Shown piece by piece: positions 24,889 to 35,900 of a stretch of 64,000 bases of DNA. The notes under the pieces are model-generated. The model made no database searches and was not told where the DNA came from. It saw only the letters and a program-made list of their open reading frames with translations. The DNA is from Bubalus kerabau. Lineage: Eukaryota > Chordata > Mammalia > Artiodactyla > Bovidae. The stretch covers positions 111,910,001 to 111,974,000 of the forward strand of contig NC_073624.1 in assembly GCF_029407905.1 (NCBI RefSeq), in the 5' to 3' direction. Each line of letters opens with the position of its first letter. Position 1 is the first letter of the stretch. Position numbers and translations under genes: made by a program.

Positions 24889-25747
24889 TAAAATATCTGT
24901 GATAGAAAGACAGCTCAACTGTTTTACAAATAAACTATCATATTTCAAAACATGTTTTAAATACTTAGCTTGAAATAAGGCTTAGTTTTATGAAGAGTGA
25001 GAAAAAGACAAAGTCAAAATTAGGAATAAATGATAAACTGTCAGGGCTAGGGAAACCTATTGACGGGTGTTTTTTCCTCAGCATGTGTATCCTAACAGAG
25101 CAGACAGCTTGACCTTTTCTTAATTCATGGAACAGGAACTCCATTGAAAGGTTGCCTGCTTTTTTGTTCTTACTTTAAAAGGGAAAGAAAGGAGAGAAAA
25201 CTGCCTTATTCTTATTACGAAGTTATACTGATGGACTGAAAGCACTTCAGAGATAAATTTTAGATTAAGAAGACAAACATATGCCCTTAAAAATATTAAT
25301 AAAGTAGACAAAGCCAGTGGAAAAGGAGAGACACCCAGAACAGTCTTCTAGATGCAGATTTTCTGAAAACAGTTTAAACAACAAAGTTAACAAGTGTTTG
25401 AAATGATACATTCTACAAAGATGCTTATACTTCTTCAAGTCTCTGAGTGACATCTTGGTTTCTATTATACTGCTTAATCATGTAATGTATATTATTTTTA
25501 ACATAGCATTTTTAGTAGTGGAAATGTTGAAGCGTGACACTCTGACCATGTGGATTCTGTGCCCTGGTGGAGAAGACAGTGAAAGGTACATTCAGACCAA
25601 GAGACCCCTTAACTCTGCTGAGCCCCCAAAAATCAGAGTCACTATCTGAGCCAAAGATAGAGCATTGAGACAAAAAAAAAACAAACTCTGGATTCAAAGA
25701 ACATTGGAGTCTGCCTTTTATCAATTGCTAAGTGTGTGGTGGAGAGC
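24889..25747. other. Unassigned intronic sequence
   Basis: AT-rich, only chance open frames; nothing recognised. Confidence 0.5.
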
Positions 25748-25990
25748 AGATGGCACTAGTGGTAAAGAACCTGCCTGCCAGTGCCCATGCAGGAGATGTA
25801 AGAAACGGGGTTTGATCCCCAGGTGGGAGATCCCTGGAAAAGGAAATGGCAACCCTCTCCAGTGTTCTTGCCTGGAAAATCTTTGGACAGAGGAGCCTGG
25901 CAGGTAGCCAGGCTAGTCCTTGGACTACCAGGTAGGTAGTCCTTGGGATCGCAGAGTCGGACATGACTGAAGTGACTTAGTATGCAACCA
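25748..25990 (+). mobile_element. Bov-tA SINE with internal duplication
   Basis: tRNA head (GTGGTAAAGAACCTGCCTGC), Bov-A body and GAGTCGGACATGACTGAAGT tail. Around 25900-25945 a TAGTCC/GGACTA word is repeated and forms a small near-palindrome, so the SINE is ~40 bp longer than usual. Confidence 0.88.
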
Positions 25991-27316
25991 CGCACGCGTG
26001 GTGGAGAACAGGGCTGAGGGTGAGTGGGGTAGCCTTGCCAGTTCTGCAGGGTGGAGTATGAAACCCCAGCCATAGTTCTCTCAGCCATCCACTGTGGTGA
26101 GAGCCTGATGGCTCCATGTATTAATCCCACAGCCCTCTGGGGGCAACTCTAAACTGTAGGCAGAGTGCCTACCTGGGGATAATGAGCATCTAAAGGTCTG
26201 ACCTAGAATTTCCAACCTTATTAAATGAAAGCAAATAGGACAAAAGCCAAAAAGAAGTCTGGAGACTAATCATCTGGCCTAGAAAACAGGTGAAGCATTG
26301 TTATTAAAACATAGAACTTGTTAGTTTTAATATTAAAAGAGAAATTAGGGAAGGGTATGAACAAGCAAATCATCCAGTTTTCCTTTTAAAGGGGAATTCC
26401 ATACATTAACAGTTCACCTTGGGGCAAATTACAAAGAAATTTCAAGTACACTGAAAGAGAATTTATACTGTACAAAGTTGTCAAAGTTTTCCCCTGTGCA
26501 TGTTCTTCCAAAGAACTTAGTAGAGTATAAGTAGTGAAATAAATGCTTAATAAACATCGGTTGAATGACCAAGTCAATGACTGAGTGAATAGTTAAATGA
26601 ATAAATTAATCAGTGAATACGTCTATTTTCCTAGGCTTCAGCCACAGATGAAAATTCACTCTGCTCAACAGCTATTTATTACCCCCTGCTCTCTAGTTAG
26701 TCCAGACTTGGCAAAGGAGTGGTTATATAAGTTGCCTCCAGGGCTCTCCACAGTCATTTCTTAAGTCCTTTAGTATCTGCCTGGCTCTCAGACAGATGAC
26801 TGAAGGCTACCAATGACATTGTTTAACTCAAAGGTTTCTTTTTTCTCCTCAGTCCACGTCCACCTTGCTGAAGCAAATGATAGAATGGAACACAATTTCT
26901 TAAATCTTCAAATATGTATGATAGTTATAATTATGAATCTCAAGATATAACTTGTGTGCTTAAAATGAAAATTATTTTTTGGTAACTCAGTGTAATAGTC
27001 GAGGCTCCCTTCTGCTTGGGCTGTGAAAATGTAACCTAAACCAATTTTGGGGCGGCCTTTTCTGCCACTTCAGTGCCACTCTTCAGTGTTCTGGCAGTAT
27101 TTAAGCCTGTCTTGATCCCTATCCGTCACGTCACACACATATCTTTGAGCTTTACCTGGGAAACAAGTCAAAAAAGGCCTTTGTACATTGATCCTATAAA
27201 TAGAGGTTATGTCATCTGCCCTGGGGGTCAGCTGAGAAGAAAGGACTGTCTCCTCTTCTCAGGGTTCTATGATGTCTGATTATAATTTTCTTCTGTTTTA
27301 CTTCTCCCTAATCCCT
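25991..27316. other. Unassigned intronic sequence
   Basis: A short L2/MIR-like end (AATAAATGCTTAATAAACAT) is present near 26535. Otherwise nothing recognised. Confidence 0.45.
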
Positions 27317-27513
27317 TGTAGCTTAGTCAGTAAAGAATCTGCCTGCAGTGCAGGAGACTTAGGTTCGATTCCTGAGTCGGGACGATCCCCTGGAGAAGGA
27401 AATGGCAATCCACTCCAGTATTCTTGCCTGGAGAATCCCATGGACAGAGGACCTTGGCAAGCTATAGTCCATGGGGTTGCAAGAGTCGAACACAACTTAG
27501 CGATTAAACCATC
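27317..27513 (+). mobile_element. Bov-tA SINE
   Basis: Head with TCAGTAAAGAATCTGCCTGC and an intact-looking B box GGTTCGATTCC near 27362, body, and GTCGAACACAACTTAGCGAT 3' part. Confidence 0.92.
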
Positions 27514-27639
27514 AATCCCAACCTAGAGATACTTTTGAAGCTCTGGGAGAAGCCTCTTGGTGTTTACTTACAGTAAACTTACTTACCCCAACTGTTGTCT
27601 ATGCCATTATGTTCAAAAGAGTATTTTGAGATTCAAAAA

Positions 27640-28050
27640 CTAAGAATTACTTTTTGTTTTGTCTTCTGTCATATCATATCTGTCTTACAGTTATGTGTGT
27701 ATGTATGTATGTATGATTTTATCCTTAGTACATTTCTCTAAAGTAAAATTCTTTATTTATAAAGGGTTTTATCCATTGCATAACAACAGTGCCCAGCAGA
27801 AAAGCTGTACTAGTTTTTGTCACAATATTACCAGTGTATGAGTACCTCTTCCCTACATCCTTGTCAATACACCATATTTTAAAATACATCTTCACCATTT
27901 TTAAATTAAAAACAAAATATTTTTTCATCTGCATTTGTTTGATTATGAGGGAGGTTGGGCATTTTTTTTCATAGATTCATTGACCATTTTAAAAAATTAT
28001 TATTTGTCCAAGAGCTCACTTGCCCATTTTGCTTAGATCTTTATTGACTT
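27640..28050 (-). mobile_element. Old L1 fragment with (GTAT)n
   Basis: Antisense L1-like words: 'cctacatccttgtcaatacacc', 'atgagggaggttgggcattttttt', 'tattatttgtccaagagctcacttgcccatttt'. A GTAT microsatellite sits at 27694-27714. Confidence 0.6.
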
Positions 28051-28051
28051 G

Positions 28052-29203
28052 TAAGATCTCTTCCATTGGTTCATTGAAAAAGCAAGAGAATTCCAGAAAA
28101 ACATCTACTTCTGCTTTATTGACTATGCCAAAGCCTTTGACTATATGGATCACAACAAACTGTGAAAAATTTTTAAAGTGGTGGAAACACCAGACCATCT
28201 TGCCTGCCTCCTGAAATCTGTATGCACATCAAGAAGCAACACTTAGAACCAGACATGGAACAATGAATTGGTTACAAATTGGGAAAGGAGTACATCAAGG
28301 CTGTATATCGTCACCCTGTTTATTTAACTTACATGCAGAGTGCATCATGTGAAATGTGGGGCTGGATGAAGCACATGCTGGAATCAAGATTGCTGGGAGA
28401 AATATCCATAACCTCAGATATGCAGATGATACCACCCTTATGGCAGAAAGTAAAAGAGGAACTAAAGAGCCTCCTGATGAAAGAGGAGAGTGAAAAAGCT
28501 GGCTTAAAACTCAACATTCAAAAAACTAAGATCATAGCATCTGGTCACATCACTTCCTGACAAATGGACGGGGAAACAGTGGGAACAGTGAGAGATTTTA
28601 TTTTTTGGGGCTCCAAAATCACTGCAGATGGTGACTGCAGCCATGAAATTAAAAGGTACTTGCTCCTTGGAAGAAAAGCTATGACCAACCTAGACAGCAT
28701 ATTAAAAAGCAAAGACATCACTTTGCCAACAAAGATCCATCTAGTCAAAGGTATGGTTTTTCCAGTAGTCATGTATGGATGTGAGAGTTGGACTGTGAAG
28801 AAAGCTGAGTGCCAAAGAATTGATGCTTTTGAACTGTGGTGTTGGAGAAGACTCTTGAGAGTCCCTTGGACTGCAAGGAGATCCAACCAGTCCATCCTAA
28901 AGGAACTCAGTCCTGAATGTTCATTGGAAGGACTGATGCTGAAGCTGAAACTCTAATACTTTGGCCACCTCATGCAAAGAGTTGACTCATTGGAAAAGAC
29001 TGTGATGCTGGGAGGGATTGGGGGCAGGAGGAGAAGGGGACGACAGAGGATGAGATGGTTGGATGGCATCACCGACTCAATGGACATGAGTTTGAGTAAA
29101 CTCCGGGAGTTGGTGATGGACATGGTGGCCTGGCATGCTGTGATTCATGGGGTTGCAAATAGTCAGACATGACTGAGTGACTGAACTCAACTGAACTGAT
29201 AGT
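28052..29203 (+). mobile_element. BovB LINE, 5'-truncated inside RT
   Basis: Begins within RT at the 'ttggttcattgaaaaagcaagagaattcc' block. YADD region at about 28417-28428 (NLRYADDTTL in a shifted frame). The C-terminal frame 28564-28956 carries the VMYGCESWTVKKAECQRIDA block. Ends with the CTGAACTCAACTGAACTGAT tail. Premature stops, for example an in-frame TGA after the KLWK segment near 28165. Confidence 0.92.
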
Positions 29204-29219
29204 GTGTGAGACATATAAA

Positions 29220-29830
29220 CTTACATTTTTTTAAAAAAGCTTTTTATTTTATATTGAAATATAGCCAATTAAAAATGTGGTGATTTCAGGTGCACAGCAG
29301 ACACAGGCGTACATATACATGTATCCATTCTCCCCCAGACTCCTCTCCCATTGAGGCTGCCACATAACATTGAGCAGAATTCTCCGTGCTGTACAATAGG
29401 TCCTTGTTGGTTATCCATTTTAAATATAGCACTGTGCACATATTCGGAAAAGGCAATGGCACCCCACTCCAGTATTCTTGCCTGGAGAATCCCATGGATG
29501 GAGGAGTCTGGTAGGCTGCGGTCCATGGGGTCGCTAAGAGTCGGACATGACTGAGCGACTTCCCTTTCACTTTTCACTTTCATGCATTGGAGAAGGAAAT
29601 GGCAACCCACTCTAGTGTTCTTGCCTGGAGAATCCCAGGGAAGGGGGAGCCTGGTGGGCTGCCATCTATGGGGTCGCACAGAGTCGGACACGACTGAAGT
29701 GACTTAGCAGTGCACATGTTGATCTTCAACTCCCTAACTACCCCTTCCTCCCACAAGTCCCCCCTGGTAACCATAAGTTTTTTCTCTTCAGTCTAAAAAC
29801 TTCCAATTTTTAAATCTGATTTTGTGGCGT
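29220..29830 (-). mobile_element. L1 3'-UTR fragment split by a Bov-A2
   Basis: Poly-T start, then 'tattgaaatatagccaatt', 'tttcaggtgcacagcagacac', 'gctgtacaataggtccttgttggttatcc' before the SINE and 'ttgatcttcaactccctaacta' after it: the antisense order of a ruminant L1 3' UTR. Confidence 0.8.
29445..29709 (+). mobile_element. Bov-A2 SINE with target-site duplication
   Basis: Two sense monomers with the TCACTTTTCACTTTCATGCA linker. Flanked by GTGCACATATT (29434-29444) and GTGCACATGTT (29710-29720), one mismatch; the duplicated bases belong to the L1 it landed in. This is the last ruminant-specific insertion before the LIN7A exon. Confidence 0.93.
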
Positions 29831-29869
29831 GTCTTTTTTGGTATTTTTACTTAAGAATTACTTTTACAT

Positions 29870-30260
29870 TGCAAGATGATGAACACTGACCTATGCTTTA
29901 TTTTAGTTGTTTAATGGTTTTATTTTTACATTGAAATTGTTAATCACTCTGCTATATGTAGCATAGACTGTGAGACTGGAATCCACATTCTTTTGTATCA
30001 TTTAATTATTATCTGTTCCAGCATCATTGTTAAACAATCCTTTCTTCCTTTAGTCTGAATTTCAGATTTATCATGTAACATATGTTTTATGCGGTTGATC
30101 CGCTTCTAGATTCTGTCTTGTTCTCCTCTTACTACATCAGTAAGACACTACTTTAAGCATTGTAGATTCTTTTTAAGTGCTAATACCAGATAGGAATTCT
30201 TTTTTGTTATCCCTCTTCATTATTCGTTTTAAACTTTTCCTAAGGTTTCTGGACCAGTGA
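29870..30260 (-). mobile_element. Possible old L1 ORF2 fragment
   Basis: Weak antisense L1 resemblance ('tggttttatttttacattga', 'tgttccagcatcattgttaaa', 'ggttgatccgcttctagattctgt'). Could be chance AT-rich similarity. 30261-30562 shows nothing further. Confidence 0.4.
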
Positions 30261-30562
30261 AATTACTCTGCCAGGTGAAATTTAGAAGTCCTGTTCTAAA
30301 TGTTAGTGTTATCTTTCAGGTCTTCATTATCTGTCCTCCTCCTGTCCTGACCCTCCATTCCATCCATCCTGTATCTAGTGCAGCTAACCTGCTCGTGGTT
30401 CAACTACAAATGCACTAAATGATAACGTTGAGGGCATAAATCTGCCATCCCTTCTTTCAATTTCCAGTTGTTAGAGGTTGTACTATAACACTCATTTTGC
30501 ATTTCGCTCCAGAGAAAAGAACATGGAAACTCTCCCCTTATGAGATATCATTGTCGTTTCAG

Positions 30563-30781
30563 AGTGTGGAAGGAGAACACCATGAAAAAGCCGTAGAACT
30601 GCTTAAGGCTGCTAAGGACAGCGTCAAGCTGGTGGTGCGATACACCCCGAAAGTCCTAGAAGAAATGGAGGCTCGCTTTGAAAAGCTACGGACAGCCCGG
30701 CGTCGGCAACAGCAGCAGTTGCTAATTCAGCAGCAACAACAGCAGCAGCAGCAACAAACACAGCAAAACCACATGTCATAG
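30563..30781 (+). CDS. LIN7A: LIN7A last coding exon (C-terminus, partial gene)
   Basis: Seen: an open frame of 72 codons plus TAG, entered through a TTTCAG acceptor ending at 30562 and read in phase 0 from AGT (Ser). The peptide starts SVEGEHHEKAVELLKAAKDS and ends QTQQNHMS, which I recognise as the C-terminal third of LIN7A (family length about 233 aa, so roughly residues 162-233). The first ~30 residues hold the end of the PDZ domain: the alpha-B helix with the HHEKAVELLK segment, whose histidine contacts the ligand Ser/Thr in class I PDZ domains, then the last beta strand (VKLVVRYTP). A basic, likely helical segment (EEMEARFEKLRTARRR) and a Gln-rich tail follow. Known of the family: LIN7 proteins pair through an N-terminal L27 domain with CASK/MPP scaffolds and bind membrane-protein tails at synapses and epithelial junctions. 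The L27 and first PDZ exons are not in this window. The stop abuts a strong donor (GTAAGA from 30782). No frame damage is seen. LIN7B and LIN7C are less likely because they lack this polyQ tail. Confidence 0.95.
   Translation, partial: SVEGEHHEKAVELLKAAKDSVKLVVRYTPKVLEEMEARFEKLRTARRRQQQQLLIQQQQQQQQQQTQQNHMS
30728..30757 (+). repeat. LIN7A: CAG/CAA tract coding for Gln10 in LIN7A
   Basis: Ten consecutive Gln codons (CAG, CAG, CAA, CAA, four CAG, CAA, CAA) follow an earlier Gln4 and a Leu-Leu-Ile spacer, and are followed by Thr-Gln-Gln. CAA interruptions break the pure CAG run to four units at most, which usually limits slippage. The tract lies outside the PDZ domain in the flexible C-terminal tail. 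Confidence 0.9.
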
Positions 30782-31069
30782 GTAAGAGGTGCCTCTACAC
30801 AAGGAAAGCCCCATACGCACAGAATTTGGTTTTTTAAAAAGTATAGTTTCTTAGACAGCTGGAATGTAATCATTAGATTTAATAATCCAAAAAAATTAAT
30901 CAAACAAAAAACAGTGACCTCAGAAAATGTTAATGAGACAGTTGCTTATATTATGTTTCATTTAGCCATATTCCCTGGAAATGTACGCTATTTTGAAAAA
31001 ATTATATACTTGAGGAGGACAGGTACAGACGATACGATGCCTCTGTGCAGATTACAGAACTGCAGCATC

Positions 31070-31087
31070 TGTGCAGACGTCTGCACA
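31070..31087. repeat. 18-bp perfect palindrome
   Basis: TGTGCAGACGTCTGCACA equals its own reverse complement. Its core GACGTC is a CRE half-core but lacks the flanking T and A of TGACGTCA. Lies 0.29 kb after the LIN7A stop. Confidence 0.9.
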
Positions 31088-31459
31088 TCCTCTGGCACAC
31101 GTCTTCATGACAAGAGTGTGGGCCACATTCCAGCCCCGCTTGCCTCCCTGGCTAGTTGCCTTTGCACAGTCTACAAACTAATCAACCATATAGTGCTAGT
31201 CCTGGGGAGATCCCCTCTACCATACTGAAACCGTTTACTAGAAGACTGCGCCAGTGAAGAGGACGAAGTAGAGACCTGCCAGTGTTTAATTATGCTCTGA
31301 GATTTTGGAATTCTCTTTGGGTCTTCATTAAAATGTGTCTCAGGTATACCTGTCTTTCTAAATTCCACTTTGTGACAAGGGTAAGTCAGGTTTTGCTTCA
31401 TGTTTTTAGAAAAATTCAAAAAAAAAAAAAAAGAGAGAGAAAATTCAGGAAAAATTGTT

Positions 31460-31590
31460 AAAGAGTCACCATCTCTGAAGTGCCTGCTGTGTGCTAGGCC
31501 CTTCTCACGTGTTATCCCTAATCCTCAAAACACCCTTCACAGCAAGTATCACTGAAACACCATTTTTTCAGATGAATGATATGAAGCTGC
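31460..31590 (-). mobile_element. MIR SINE remnant
   Basis: Antisense MIR: 'agtgcctgctgtgtgctagg', 'ctcacgtgttatccctaatcctcaaaacacc', 'tttttcagatgaatgatatgaag'. Confidence 0.75.
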
Positions 31591-32069
31591 CATAGTTTGA
31601 ATGAATTCCCCACAGCCACACTTACAAGTAGCAAAGAATTATTTCTCCTTCTTACTCTGCCAAGTAATTCATCTGCCAACATTAGGAATTCTGGAGTTAC
31701 ATACATTTTCCTTGCTATCTTTTGGAAGAGACAGTTTGAATCTTTGAGACCTCTATACTATAATGTCTGCAAATGTGTATTTAAAACGAGGTTCAAACAT
31801 TCTTGGGAAGATGACAGTGGGTAATGGTGGTTTTAACCCATTCAATATCAGATTACTATTTGCACAACGAGAAACACTGGATATGAGAAGAGATTTTCAA
31901 TTTTTGGTGACACTCATGAAAAGAAGCTACATGAGGAAGTTAAATAGAGTATGGGACTTGTTCTCAGAGGGTCCTGGGAATTCAACTATCTTTCTTTTAT
32001 AACCTGCTAGTTTTATTACAGATACCATAGTTTGGTGTCTTTGTCTGAAATTACATTCCATTCCAAAAA

Positions 32070-32740
32070 CTACATTTACTCAACAATAAATATCTATTTG
32101 TTACTGGGAAGGGCCAGGCACTATTTAATGGGCTTTGGAAGCAGCATGAAGAAATCACAGTCCTTGCTATCCAGGTGCTTACATTATGGTTGGAGGGGAT
32201 AGTTAATTAACAAGTAGGTAAAAATATCCTATTGAGACCAGTACTTGGTAGAATCAAAATAGTGTGTTTTAATAGAGACTGGCCAGATGATGACTTTCTG
32301 GGAGGTGATCAGGCAAGACCTCTCCAAGGAGATGACACTGAAGCTGAGGTTGAATGACAAGGAGAAGCCAGGACACAGGCATCAGAAGAGAAGGAAACAG
32401 GCCAGTGCACTAGCTCTGTGGCAGATACGAGGCTATTTGATGTTTGAGGAATAGAAAGAAAGCAGAGCTAGTGAGGCGATAAAGAGTGAGGCGGATGGTG
32501 AGACGGACAAAGGCCAGGTTACAGAGAGCTTTCCAAACCACTGAGGGAAGTTGGATTTTATTGCAGTAGAAACCACTGAAGGTTTTTAAGCAAAAGAGCG
32601 ACATGATTTATGTGTTAAAAGAGATCACTCTGGGTGCTATAGGGAGAATAGATTATTGCAGGATAAGAGTGAAAGTAGAGACAGTTAGGATACTATTATA
32701 TAATAGGCAAGAGATATGGTGGTTTGGACTGGGGTGGTGG
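32070..32740 (-). mobile_element. L2 LINE remnant
   Basis: Antisense L2 in order: a 'tatctatttgttactgggaagggccaggcact' end, TTAATTAACAAGTAGGTAAA, 'ggaggtgatcaggcaagacctctccaaggagatgacactgaagctgagg', AACCACTGAAGGTTTTTAAG, GCGACATGATTTATGTG and 'agagatcactctgggtgctatagggagaatagatt'. One of the longest L2 pieces here. Confidence 0.82.
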
Positions 32741-33994
32741 AATGATTTGGATGCATACAGACAAGTCATTTTGTCCATCTCCTCCTCCTCTCTAATCCAT
32801 TTCAAATATAAAGGTACTGAACATTTGTACTTCCAGAATCCTTTCAAATGTCTTTTTGCTAGTAATAACAATTCACTATGCTTCGGCCAAACATTGGCAT
32901 TCTTTTCCTGAACTCATTTTTTCTTCCATTCTCAATAATACAGACTTGTAGCAATTCTCCTAACTGTTTTACCACACTGGCCCTTAGTAAAATTGTTTAA
33001 AAGTGTTTTGAAAGAAGTATGTGCCATTCAGACTTCTAAGATCTTACTAAAAGCTTCCTCTTATGTTCATTCAGTCATCTTTGGAAGTATACAACTTGGC
33101 CATAAATACTGATGGACCATTTCTCTGTCCCATCAGTGTTCATGAAATCACTTGAGAATTTCCTACTGTCTCATTATCAAAGACTAACAGTTTTAATAAA
33201 AAGCATTTAAAACCATGTTTTTTTGTTACACAGGATAGGGTAAAGTTCTATTTAAGAGAACATGAAATTTATATTGCCAATTTATATTGAAATTCATGCC
33301 TGCCAAGGTAGCACTTGCAATACACGATATAATGGCCCCTTGAAATGAAGCTAGTGTCCATTTCAAGTACAAGCAAAGTACAACTAAGTCATATCATCCA
33401 TGGATTTTATGGTGGATTCAGTCAAAGAGACTTACATTAGCTCTTATTCAACTTTTAATTAATTAGATTTTTAGGGATTAAATGGGATTCGTTACACTTG
33501 CTAACTCGTATTCTGGTTGCTTTTGAGAAGAGATCTGAAACTGTTTACTCTGAATAGATTGCTAATTTTTTTAAAAATTTTGACAAGTCAAGCAAAGACC
33601 AGGTAAAGCAAAATTGTCAGATACTATCTTATTTTTATCGCATGAAATATAATTTCTATTCTGTAAATTAGAAATAATATTTTATATGAGATGGTAGAAG
33701 TTATGAAATAACTAGCAATGGTCAGTGGTGCACACAGATGGAAAACAGGTTTAATGCAAGTAGTGTGTGGACAATGTGTCTTATGCCTACTTTTAATTTT
33801 AAATTCCCCTGAAGTACATTTAAGTTGTCTTTTCCCTAACTTCCATCTTTGTTTATCTGGAAGAATAGATTACATTTTCTAAAATGTAGTAAGTATGATC
33901 ACTTTATAATTATATTATAGAAACCTATGAATATAGGATTTTTTTAAAAAAATACTATAACCACTTTTTTTGAGAAGCAGTATTATATTTCTTT
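32741..33994. other. Unassigned sequence in the inferred 3'-UTR intron
   Basis: AT-rich, no repeat or gene recognised. Confidence 0.45.
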
Positions 33995-34262
33995 AAGCAT
34001 TTTTTTTTAATTGAAGTGTGGTTGACTTTGATTATTAGTTTCAAGCAAACAACATAGTGATTTAACATTTATAATACATTACAAATTGATCATCACAATA
34101 AGTCTAGTTACCACCCATCATCATACAGCCTTATTATAGTACTACTGACTATGCTTCCTGTGCTGTACATTATATCCCATGATTTATTTATTTTATAACT
34201 GGAAGTTTGTACCTGTTAATCCCCTTCACCTATTTTGCTTTCCATCCCATAAGCATCTCATT
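33995..34262 (-). mobile_element. Old L1 3'-UTR fragment
   Basis: Poly-T start, 'aattgaagtgtggttgactt', 'acaacatagtgatttaacatttata', 'gatcatcacaataagtctagttaccaccc', 'tgtgctgtacattatatccc', 'ttataactggaagtttgtacct' in the order of an antisense mammalian L1 3' UTR. Confidence 0.85.
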
Positions 34263-34769
34263 TTTAAAAGTGTGAATCTATGTAAATCCATATTTCACTC
34301 AGATTCTCAAAGAATAAATGTGAGAAGAACAGAGAAATTCTTTTCGAGATGTCAGCATTCTGAGGAAGTCAAGACCAAAAGCTTGTTTAATGTCCCTGAC
34401 CTTCTGCTGGCAGATCCAGAGTTCATTTACATTCAAATACAGGCAGCTTCTTAGCAAATCTGTTAACACACAGCAGCTGACCATTGGCAGTAGCCTCACT
34501 GACTCTTGCTCCTCCTGCTCTTCAGGCCCCCGCTTCCCTTATTGTACCCACTACTTCCTGTTCTGTACCTTCCTCTGCCACAGTCACGGGCCTTGTGGTC
34601 TGATCCTGGGAACCACTGCCAGAACTGCCAGCCCACTTATTGAGAGGTCCCAAAGGATGACTCTGATAAACACTGAATTTAAGGAACCCAGACTCATCAA
34701 GCAGAAAACTGAACCAGGACATAATCATAATGCTGGGTAAAATTTGTTAAGGAATCAGGGTACACCAAG

Positions 34770-34990
34770 AACTTTTCTGAATGTTTCATATATGCAAAAT
34801 TACTTAACCTTTACAATAATCCTTTGAGTATTAGGTACTATTTTAAATCTCATTTTAAAGAAGGAAACTGAGTCATGTAGGATTTTTTTTAAAGTCTACT
34901 GATTTCACAGGTAGGAAGTTATAGGGCCATGATTCAAATTCAGAGATATGGGCTACAAAGCCTCTTTCTTTTCACAACTGTGCTGTTCTA
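34770..34990 (-). mobile_element. MIR SINE remnant
   Basis: Antisense MIR: 'catatatgcaaaattacttaacctttacaataatcctttgagtattaggtactatttt', 'gaaggaaactgagtcatgtagg', 'gtaggaagttatagggccatgattcaaattcag'. Confidence 0.75.
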
Positions 34991-35149
34991 CCTCTTTATT
35001 CAGTGACACCTGCCCTTACGTGTCCCATCCCTCATTGTAGACACGTTTGTATGACCTTTCCAGGAATTCAGTCTCACACTGCTCCTAGCTGACATTAACC
35101 CTCACCAGTTGCCTCTAAAATAGTACCTTATACTTCAAAGTACTTCATC

Positions 35150-35900
35150 ATCACAGGTCTGTTAGTTTCCTATTGCTGCCCCCCAAATCACTACAAACTT
35201 AATGGCTTAAAACAGGGGTCCCCAACCCCTGGGCTGTGGACCAGTACCAGTCCATGGCCTGTTAGGAACCAGGCCACACAGCAGGAGGTGAGCAGTGGGG
35301 TGAGTAAGGGAAGCTTCATCTGCTGCTCCCTATAGCTCCCCATCACTCACATCACCACCTGAACCACTCCCCACCCCCGTGTGTGGAAAAGCTGTCTTCC
35401 GTGAAGCTGGTTCCCCGTGCCAAAAACGTTGGGGACTGCTGGCTTTAAAGAATACAAATTAGTTTTCTAGCAGTCTTATAAGACAGAAGCCCAGCACAGT
35501 CTCACTGGGCTTTCAGAGACTCCAGAGAAGATCCATTTCTTGCCTTTTCCAGTTTCTAGGGGCTGCCTGCACTCTTTACCTCCTGGTTCCATTCCCCATC
35601 CTCCAAACCAGCAGTGACAGGAGAGTCCTCACATTGTACCCACTCTCACCTCTGCTTCTACCATCACCTCCCCTTCCCTGACTTTCTTCTCTCACTTTCT
35701 TCCACTTCTAATTACAAGGTATGGACCCACCCGGACAGCTCAGGACACTCTCCCTATTTTAACATCAACTGTCTAGCAACCTTACTTCCATCTACAACTT
35801 TAATTTCCCTCTACCATGGAATCTTAACACATTCACAGGTTCTGGGGTTTTGAACATCGACATATTTCAGAGGTCATTATCCTGCCTACTATAATGGCTC
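35150..35900. mobile_element. Old mammalian interspersed repeat, invaded by a MER1-type hAT
   Basis: GGTCTGTTAGTTTCCTATTG and 'cactacaaacttaatggcttaaaa' on the left, 'tctcactgggctttcagaga', 'ttgccttttccagtttctaggggctgcctgcactc' and 'acattcacaggttctggggttttgaacatcgaca' on the right belong to one common old repeat that I recognise but cannot name reliably. Confidence 0.6.
35213..35441 (+). mobile_element. MER1-type hAT-Charlie with TIRs and 8-bp TSD
   Basis: Begins CAGGGGTCCCCAACCCC and ends GTTGGGGACTGCTG, imperfect inverted ends. Flanked by GCTTAAAA (35205-35212) and GCTTTAAA (35442-35449), an 8-bp hAT-type target duplication with one mismatch. No transposase coding; non-autonomous. Confidence 0.85.

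Larger units (their letters stand above)
1..30562 (+). other. LIN7A: LIN7A upstream intron (partial, continues left of the window)
   Basis: Inference: no other LIN7A exon (L27 domain, or PDZ first half ending near the LLSVNGV region) was recognised upstream of the acceptor at 30562, so the stretch to the left edge is read as one intron. It is mostly interspersed repeats, listed separately. LIN7A introns are known to be very long in mammals, which fits. Confidence 0.7.

Noticed and set aside
31070..31087. Full CREB site (TGACGTCA)
   Set aside because: Core GACGTC is flanked by A and T in the wrong order (AGACGTCT), so the consensus is not met.
30914..31228. 104-codon plus-strand frame just after LIN7A
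   Set aside because: Separate start after the stop codon and no family resemblance; better explained as intron or UTR sequence.
34390..34740. 116-codon plus-strand open frame
   Set aside because: No homology, signal or splice context; the region is old repeat and UTR-intron sequence, and the length is within chance for this window.
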